Assembly (NCBI RefSeq): GCF_019970065.1
Contig: NZ_JAHXYH010000002.1
Span: forward strand, 558,001 to 622,000
DNA length: 64,000 nt
Origin: Chryseobacterium sp. OSA05B
GTDB lineage: Bacteria > Bacteroidota > Bacteroidia > Flavobacteriales > Weeksellaceae
Reading direction: 5' to 3'
Positions 58,703-64,000 of the stretch are shown here, piece after piece. Below the pieces are notes generated by a model that ran no database searches, was not told the origin of the DNA, and worked only from the letters and a program-made list of their open reading frames with translations. Made by a program: the position numbers and the translations under genes. Each line of letters begins with the position of its first letter. Positions within the stretch are counted from its first letter, which is position 1.

Positions 58703-59887
58703 TTATATGAAATCATAGATCCCGTTTTTCCAGCCCAACACCTTGGAAGAATCAGCTTTAAGCCAGTTTTTCAGAATCGTAGCATAGACTTTTCTGAAAT
58801 CTTCGGTATAAATTAGATCTCCTTCATTGAGCTTTTGAAGATCAGGAAGCGCGTTCAGAAGGCCTTTCTTTTTAAGTCCTCCGCTGATAAAGAACATTTG
58901 ATTAGCGGTTCCATGGTCAGTTCCATTGCTCGCATTTTGAGCTACCCGGCGTCCGAATTCTGAAAAAGTCATCAGTAAGACATTATTAAAAATTCCATTG
59001 CTTTTCAGATCAGCAACAAAAGATTTTACCGCTTCATTGATGTCACTGAACAGCTTGGCTTGCCTTTCGTTCTGGTTAACATGGGTGTCAAAACTTCCCA
59101 CGGAAAGATAATAAACCTGCGTATTGATATCGGATTTAATCAATGAGGCAACGGTTTTAAAATCCTTTCCCAATTGAGAGTTCGGATAGACTTGGTCTGT
59201 TTTTTTTGACTTACTCTTTTCAAAAATATAATCTGCATTGTTAATAGTAGAGCCAAGGGTTTGGTATAAATACGAAACGGTTTCATCATCATGATGGTGA
59301 TCATACAAAGACTTAAAATATTTTTCCTGACTGGTCTGATAGAGCCTTTTCGGATCTTTAAAGGCAAATGCTTTGTTGTTTTCCCCTTTCAATGCCAGAC
59401 TCAGCATATCATCTACTTCCAACGCCTGAGTAGGATGCTCACATCGATAACATTCCTCATCCAGAAAACGACCCAGCCATCCGGTTTCCAGGAATTCATC
59501 GCTGCGGCTTGCAGAATGCCAGATATCCATGCTTCTGAAGTGAGACTTATCCGGATCGGGATAGCCTACATTATTCATCACCGACAGTTCACCGTTATCA
59601 AAAAGCTCCTTAAAATAGGAAAGCGCCGGATTGATTCCCGTTTCATCATTCAGCGACAGAGAATCCTTGATGGCTATATTATTTCTTTCTTTAAAATAAA
59701 TATCATTTTTCGTGGGAATAATCGTATTCAAACCATCATTTCCGCCTGTAAACTGCAGAACGACAAGAATCTTCTGATTAGGCTCTAAGGCCTCATTCAG
59801 GGTCATGGCTTTCAGAAAATTGGGCATCATCAGCGATGCTGTAGCTAATGAACTTATTTTAAGGAATTCTCTTCTTTTAATTAGCAT
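58703..59887 (-). CDS. DUF1501 secreted protein with Tat-like leader
   Basis: The 394-residue protein starts MLIKRREFLKISSLATASLMM, a twin-arginine-like signal. It has LVVLQFTGGNDGLNTIIPTKN and SVGSFDTHVNQNERQAKLF, TFSEFGRRVAQNASNGTDHGTANQMFFI, the alkaline-phosphatase-like DUF1501 pattern. The family is strictly paired with DUF1800 proteins, as here with the gene at 60054. The function is unknown. Confidence 0.9.
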   Translation of the reverse strand: MLIKRREFLKISSLATASLMMPNFLKAMTLNEALEPNQKILVVLQFTGGNDGLNTIIPTKNDIYFKERNNIAIKDSLSLNDETGINPALSYFKELFDNGELSVMNNVGYPDPDKSHFRSMDIWHSASRSDEFLETGWLGRFLDEECYRCEHPTQALEVDDMLSLALKGENNKAFAFKDPKRLYQTSQEKYFKSLYDHHHDDETVSYLYQTLGSTINNADYIFEKSKSKKTDQVYPNSQLGKDFKTVASLIKSDINTQVYYLSVGSFDTHVNQNERQAKLFSDINEAVKSFVADLKSNGIFNNVLLMTFSEFGRRVAQNASNGTDHGTANQMFFISGGLKKKGLLNALPDLQKLNEGDLIYTEDFRKVYATILKNWLKADSSKVLGWKNGIYDFI

Positions 59888-60053
59888 GATTTTTTCTTTT
59901 TTGGTTAAAGGGATTAGGATTAAGGGGAAAGGGGATTAGGGGAGTTGTAACATAACTTTTAAATTTTTTGATTGATCAGTAATCATTAATTAGTCATTTG
60001 TTATTTTAAAATATGAGTTTCAGTACTAATTCCTAATCCATTTCGCCTAAACC

Positions 60054-61433
60054 CTACATCAACTGGTATTCCGGCGTAGACATCAGATTAATAATTCCCA
60101 TCTTAATACTTTTATCCGAAAAGTTCTTTACCGTATCCATATCAAGCGTTTTGGTGTTTTGGATGAGATAATCTTCGCAGTTTTTATCGGCAAAAATCTT
60201 TTCAAGTCTGGTCCAGTCAATCGTTATATTAGGATTCTTGAAAGATTTGTTCACAGCGGTTTCACGGGATTTCATTCCCATATCAATATCATCGTCTTGT
60301 CTCGGACTGTATTCCAAAGGACGTAATCCCGACCATATTTGTGGGATCTGCAGCCTTACCAACAGGGTAGAACTGTCGATCCATGACTTCCCGTTGGGCC
60401 ATCCGGCTACGTTCGGTGGGTAGAGCAGCATTTGCCCCAGCAGTTTCTGGTAAACGATGAGGTTTTCCGGGTTCTGGATATTCATGGGAAGCATCCGCAT
60501 AATTCCCGCCATGAGCTCTATGGGAGATTTTATTCTGTTTCCTATATTTTTTTTGTCGTAAAACCATGTGCTTGAGAATATATCCGTCATGAGTTTTTTA
60601 ATATCATATCCGGAATTATAGAATGTTGTGCTTAATTGCTCTATAATTTTGGAATCTGCATTTTCATTGACAAAGAACTTGTATATTTTTGTAGTGATAA
60701 ATGTAGCAGTAGCCTTCTGTTCAAGGATGATATTTAAAACGTCGGTTCCGGTGAAGGTTCCGGTTTTCCCCAGGAAAGTTTTCGGACCTTCATCATGCAG
60801 GTTTTTTCGCTCCTTAAAATTTCCTTCCTTATCATAGCCCCAACCTGTAAATGCTCGCGCACCTTCCCGGATATCTTTCTCGGTGTAATTTCCTCTTCCC
60901 ATGGTAAATAATTCCATCACTTCGCGGGCGAAATTTTCATTGGGATGATCCTTTTTATTCTGTTGATTGTTCAGAAAATTAAGCATGGCGGGCGATTGGC
61001 TCACTTCAAATAGCAACTCTTTAAAATTTCCAAGTGCATTCTTTCTGATCGTATTCAGAAGCTGTTTACTGAATTTTGAATTGTTCACTCTTGACGCAAA
61101 ATGTCCGTGCCAGAAGAACGCCATCTTTTCTCTCATCTGATCTTTACTGTTGACCATCTGGTTTAGAAAATTCAGGTTTAGTTCATTGTTTTGGTCTCTG
61201 ATGAGCTTCTGCATTTCCTTTTTCTTGTCTGCCGGAGTTTTACTGTCCATCATATTGTCTGAAACAGGAATGTCAGGCGTGTCATAGTTGATTTCAGTGA
61301 ATGTTCCATCTTTAAGTAATTCATTGACCAACGCCTTTGTATTAATATTTTTCAGTTCACCTACCTGGTTGATTCCGGGTCCGAAACCGGCACGCCAAAG
61401 AAGATGTTTATTATGTAAAAGTGAATCGGCCAT
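60054..61433 (-). CDS. DUF1800 family protein
   Basis: The 459-residue protein begins LLHNKHLLWRAGFGPG and has FWHGHFASRVNNSKFSKQLL, NENFAREVMELFTMGRGNYTEKDIREGARAFTGWGYD and MLLYPPNVAGWPNGKSWIDS, the DUF1800 signatures. It is usually next to DUF1501 and thought to act in the envelope, without a known biochemical role. The gap to the DUF1501 gene is 166 bases of T- and GGATTAGG-rich sequence, so one operon is likely. Confidence 0.9.
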   Translation of the reverse strand: MADSLLHNKHLLWRAGFGPGINQVGELKNINTKALVNELLKDGTFTEINYDTPDIPVSDNMMDSKTPADKKKEMQKLIRDQNNELNLNFLNQMVNSKDQMREKMAFFWHGHFASRVNNSKFSKQLLNTIRKNALGNFKELLFEVSQSPAMLNFLNNQQNKKDHPNENFAREVMELFTMGRGNYTEKDIREGARAFTGWGYDKEGNFKERKNLHDEGPKTFLGKTGTFTGTDVLNIILEQKATATFITTKIYKFFVNENADSKIIEQLSTTFYNSGYDIKKLMTDIFSSTWFYDKKNIGNRIKSPIELMAGIMRMLPMNIQNPENLIVYQKLLGQMLLYPPNVAGWPNGKSWIDSSTLLVRLQIPQIWSGLRPLEYSPRQDDDIDMGMKSRETAVNKSFKNPNITIDWTRLEKIFADKNCEDYLIQNTKTLDMDTVKNFSDKSIKMGIINLMSTPEYQLM

Positions 61434-61671
61434 GTTGAGAGAATTTAATTTTTTGATGCTTTAGAAAGAAAAAGGTTAAAATCATAACGGTTAAGAATTC
61501 TTAATATTATTTTTTTTATGATTTGACTTAAACAATCATTTAATTTTAACGCAAATTAACATATTGATAATCATTTGTTTATAATTTTGTTCAATGTTAA
61601 AATAAAAAAAAAGGCTTTCGTTGGCACGATTTTTACAGCTTACTGCATTAGTAAAATTTAAAATTAGAGTT
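61434..61671. other. divergent intergenic region with sigma-54-like promoter
   Basis: No gene was found. Upstream of the barrel gene, TTGGCACG-ATTTTTAC at 61621-61636 matches a -24/-12 promoter except for TTAC in place of TTGC. The remaining sequence is AT-rich. Confidence 0.5.
61621..61636 (+). promoter_or_regulatory. sigma-54-like promoter of the barrel gene
   Basis: TGGCAC (61622-61627), a 5-base gap and TTAC (61633-61636) resemble the sigma-54 consensus TGGCAC-N5-TTGC with one mismatch. It is 36 bases ahead of the start codon. The open frame's TTG at 61621 lies inside it and is not the start. Confidence 0.5.
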
Positions 61672-62235
61672 ATGAAAATGTTAAAACAAGCAATATTAAT
61701 GGCTGGAATCTTCACAGCTGGTATCGCAAGTGCACAGAGCTCACAGATGAATAATATGATCAAAGTAGGAGCAAATGTTGGTTTAGCAGTTCCTTCAGAT
61801 AACGTTTCTGCAGCTGCCGGTGTAGATGTATCTTATCAGAATCTGATCACTCCCGGATTTGGATTAGGTATTGCAACAGGATATACTCATTATTTTGGAA
61901 AAAGTAACAACGGTTATGATAACAATGATGTAGGCGTAGTTCCTGTAGGAGCTTTGATCAGAATCTATCCGAAACAAACCGGTTTCTATTTTGGAACTGA
62001 CTTAGGATACGGATTTCTGGTAGGGAATGAAAAAGTAGCTTCCAACAGTTCTGCTGACAGACCGGACGGAGGTTTCTACATCAAGCCGGAGATCGGATAC
62101 CACAACAGAGACTGGAATTTCTTCGTACAATATCAGAAAGTTTTTGTAGGAGATAAAGGTGATATCGCCGGACAGGACTACAATGTGGGGAATATCGGAG
62201 TAGGATTCGGATACAATATTCCATTAGGAAAGTAG
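61672..62235 (+). CDS. outer-membrane beta-barrel protein
   Basis: The 187-residue protein has a signal peptide (MKMLKQAILMAGIFTAGIAS, cleaved after AQ). Its mature barrel of alternating strands includes VGANVGLAVPSDN, SYQNLITPGFGLGIATGYTHYF and GFYFGTDLGYGFLVGNEK, ending VGFGYNIPLGK. It resembles small OmpW/OmpA-type barrels. It is preceded by a sigma-54-like promoter and followed by a terminator. Its ligand is unknown. Confidence 0.85.
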   Translation: MKMLKQAILMAGIFTAGIASAQSSQMNNMIKVGANVGLAVPSDNVSAAAGVDVSYQNLITPGFGLGIATGYTHYFGKSNNGYDNNDVGVVPVGALIRIYPKQTGFYFGTDLGYGFLVGNEKVASNSSADRPDGGFYIKPEIGYHNRDWNFFVQYQKVFVGDKGDIAGQDYNVGNIGVGFGYNIPLGK

Positions 62236-62264
62236 TTAGATTTATATATAAACAATTATTAGCC

Positions 62265-62297
62265 AAAACCTTTTTGTGAAAATGAAAAGGTTTTTTG
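62265..62297 (+). terminator. terminator of the barrel gene
   Basis: AAAACCTTTT / AAAAGGTTTT stem with a 10-base loop, followed by T run and GC. Confidence 0.75.
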
Positions 62298-62327
62298 CTT
62301 CCCTGCAGGATTTACGAAAACAATTAT

Positions 62328-62335
62328 TATATTTG
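62328..62335 (+). promoter_or_regulatory. -7 element upstream of glucokinase
   Basis: Perfect TATATTTG, 15 bases before ATG 62351, which supports that start over the frame opening at 62276. Confidence 0.5.
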
Positions 62336-62350
62336 ATAAAATTTGAGGTT

Positions 62351-63400
62351 ATGATTTTGAATCCAAAATTTCCGCTTTATTTACCAGGAGTAGAGAACAG
62401 TAATAATGATAATGTTACAATCATTGGGGCAAGTCTCCGTGAAGATATAACCATCTTAGGCTATTTTGTTTCCAGTAACGGAGGTCTTGAGATAAAAATA
62501 CAGAAAGAATATAGTACGAAAGACTATTCTTCATTTTCTGATATATTAAGAAAATTTATTCAGGATAATCAGCTGGAGAATGTAAAACGTCTGGCTGTAG
62601 CTGTACCGGGACCGGTAATTCATGGGAAAAGCAGCCCGGCGAGATTGGGCTGGGATTTAAATATCGAAGAATATACCAGAGATTTCGGATTTGAGAAAGG
62701 GGATATGCTGAATGACCTTGAAGCTTCGGCTTACGGAATGGGTCTTCTTGAAGACAGCGATCTGGATCCGATCTATACCAGCGGACATCTAGAAAAAGGA
62801 AATGTAGCGATCCTGGCTCCCGGAAACGGATTGGGTGAAGCAGGATATTTCTTTGACGGAAAATACCTGAGACCTTTCGCAACGGAAGGCGGACATTCAG
62901 AATTCTCACCGAGAACGAATGTTGAAGTTGAATTTTACCAGTTCCTGAACAATATCTACGGTATTGTAAGCTGGGAAAATGTATTGTCTAAAACCGGACT
63001 TTTCAATATCTACAGATTCTTAAGAGACGTAAAAAGACATCCGGAACCGGAATGGCTGGCAGAACGTCTGGCAGGACCGAATTTCGTTCAGGAATTGTAC
63101 AAAGCTGCAGTAGAAGAAGATGTCATGATCTGCAGAATCGCTTTGGATACTTTCATTGAATTCCTGGCAAGAGAAGCCAACAACCTTACGCTGAAACTTA
63201 AAGCAACAGGTGGATTGTTGATCTCAGGAGATATTCCACAGACCATCAGAGAATATATCGACAAAGGAAAATTCTATGATAAGTTTAAAATAAGTGATAA
63301 GATGGAGGAAATGCTTAAAAACACTCCGATCTATCTGATCAAACAGAATCACACGGCATTAAAAGGTGCCGCCCTGTACACCGCTTACTATCAAAATTAA
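62351..63400 (+). CDS. glk: glucokinase
   Basis: The 349-residue protein resembles the Glk family of glucokinases (ATP-dependent, glucose to glucose-6-phosphate). Motifs seen are VAVPGPVIHGKSSPARLGWDLN, LNDLEASAYG, LAPGNGLGEAGYF and ATEGGHSEFSPRT. Start ATG 62351 is chosen because the -7 element lies just before it. The upstream open frame of 25 extra residues would overlap the previous terminator. Confidence 0.9.
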   Translation: MILNPKFPLYLPGVENSNNDNVTIIGASLREDITILGYFVSSNGGLEIKIQKEYSTKDYSSFSDILRKFIQDNQLENVKRLAVAVPGPVIHGKSSPARLGWDLNIEEYTRDFGFEKGDMLNDLEASAYGMGLLEDSDLDPIYTSGHLEKGNVAILAPGNGLGEAGYFFDGKYLRPFATEGGHSEFSPRTNVEVEFYQFLNNIYGIVSWENVLSKTGLFNIYRFLRDVKRHPEPEWLAERLAGPNFVQELYKAAVEEDVMICRIALDTFIEFLAREANNLTLKLKATGGLLISGDIPQTIREYIDKGKFYDKFKISDKMEEMLKNTPIYLIKQNHTALKGAALYTAYYQN

Positions 63401-63406
63401 AATACA

Positions 63407-63433
63407 AAACTCCGAAACTTTCGGAGTTTTTTT
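63407..63433 (+). terminator. terminator of glk
   Basis: AAAACTCCGAAA / TTTCGGAGTTTT stem followed by a T run. Confidence 0.88.
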
Positions 63434-63506
63434 ATGGAATGATATTATTCATAAAAATAATTGTTTTAATTGATATACATCAATGAAATCTATCAGATAA
63501 GTAGAC

Positions 63507-63514
63507 TATATTTG
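63507..63514 (+). promoter_or_regulatory. -7 element of the YceI gene
   Basis: Perfect TATATTTG about 32 bases before the start codon; no TTTG found at 19 bases upstream. Confidence 0.45.
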
Positions 63515-63545
63515 CACCGTTAAACAAGTAAATAACTTTATTCAA

Positions 63546-64000
63546 ATGAAAAAAATATTCTTATTAGCAGTTGTTGCCAGCGGTTTGGCATTCGGACAGT
63601 CTAAGAAAGTAGTGGCATCTGATGTTCACTGGTGGGGGTACAAAGTAGCAAAATCTGAGGCCAGTTCTCACGATGGTACAGTAAATGTAAAATCAGGAGA
63701 CATGATCATGAAAGGAAATGATCTTGTAGGAGGAAGCTTCGTATTGGATATGACTTCTATCAATGCCACTGACCTTTCAGGAGATTATCAGAAGAAACTG
63801 AACGGACACCTTAAGAACGGTGACTTCTTTGAAGTTGAAAAATTCCCTACTGCTTCTTTCAAAATCACTTCTGTAAAGAAAAACAGCGATAAGATCTATA
63901 ATTCTCTGGTAACAGGAAACCTTACTGTTAAAGGAAAAACCAGCGCTATTACTTTCCCTGCTAAAATTGCATACAGCAAAGGAGTAGTGAGCCTAGTTTC
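63546..64000 (+). CDS. YceI-family periplasmic lipid-binding protein (3' end cut off)
   Basis: The visible 151 residues include a signal peptide (MKKIFLLAVVASGLAFGQ) and the YceI pattern VVASDVHWWGYKVAKSEASSHDGTV, GDMIMKGNDLVGGSFVLDMTS, LNGHLKNGDFFEVEKFPTASFKIT and KGKTSAITFPAKIAY. YceI proteins form a lipocalin-like barrel that binds polyprenoids or similar lipids. The 3' end lies beyond the window. Confidence 0.92.
   Translation, partial: MKKIFLLAVVASGLAFGQSKKVVASDVHWWGYKVAKSEASSHDGTVNVKSGDMIMKGNDLVGGSFVLDMTSINATDLSGDYQKKLNGHLKNGDFFEVEKFPTASFKITSVKKNSDKIYNSLVTGNLTVKGKTSAITFPAKIAYSKGVVSLV

Overview
The window comes from a Chryseobacterium-like member of the Flavobacteriia (Bacteroidota). 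The evidence is an AT-rich genome, promoters with the Bacteroidota -7 element TAnnTTTG and often TTTG about 19 bases upstream, no Shine-Dalgarno sequences, and protein families typical of the group: long-form cold-shock protein, DUF1501/DUF1800 pair, TonB-type barrels, a permease-M1 aminopeptidase fusion and bacteriocin-like peptides beginning MKNLKKL. It is chromosomal: rpsO, pnp, lgt, mgtE and a tRNA-Leu are present, and no integrase, transposase, rRNA operon or CRISPR array was seen.

Layout. 0-12 kb: a cut-off cold-shock gene, an SDR, a DoxX protein, a LytS/LytR-type pair, lgt, an epimerase beside an AraC regulator broken by one stop codon, a DEAD-box helicase followed by cspA, and a branching glycosyltransferase. 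The long leaders of the two cold-shock loci share a conserved promoter/5'-UTR block. 11-15.5 kb: anti-sigma and ECF sigma genes next to msrB, a fasciclin protein and two ferritin-like proteins; msrB and the fasciclin gene share one promoter motif. 15.7-21.5 kb: a mannitol module (LacI regulator with twin operators, mannitol 2-dehydrogenase, MFS carrier, barrel protein, fructokinase). 21.7-29.6 kb: a poly-Asn protein, tRNA-Leu, metal hydrolase, a conserved family of unknown role with free-Met sulfoxide reductase, a BtuF-like protein, an acyltransferase and mgtE. 29.7-30.4 kb: four tandem small Cys-rich peptides with double-glycine-type leaders.

30.8-45 kb: housekeeping and transport genes (rpsO, pnp, FucP-type carrier), a MarR/outer-membrane-barrel pair, a permease-peptidase fusion with its ATPase, and a DUF2975/XRE pair. 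45-50 kb: an accessory cluster of two nucleotidyltransferases, a kinase-like protein, an ATP-grasp protein and hypotheticals; two of these genes are broken. 50.4-52.8 kb: cobT-cobS-cobC, which finishes cobalamin assembly, with no riboswitch in the leader.

53.4-58.6 kb holds the most unusual locus: a WYL regulator and a HopJ-family gene, divergent from an RtcB RNA ligase, then a 98-nt RNA that has tRNA acceptor, D and T arms but a long bulged hairpin instead of an anticodon arm. Two further copies of the same hairpin motif follow, one circularly permuted relative to the first, in the leader of a 583-residue protein with an alpha-helical N-terminus and a TerD-like C-terminus. I read this as a candidate RNA-repair ribonucleoprotein system built around a tRNA mimic. 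The window ends with DUF1501/DUF1800 genes, a barrel protein with a sigma-54-like promoter, glucokinase and the start of a YceI gene.

Intergenic DNA carries several dispersed palindromic or decayed repeats, including the family containing TGAATGGTGAATTTTGC.
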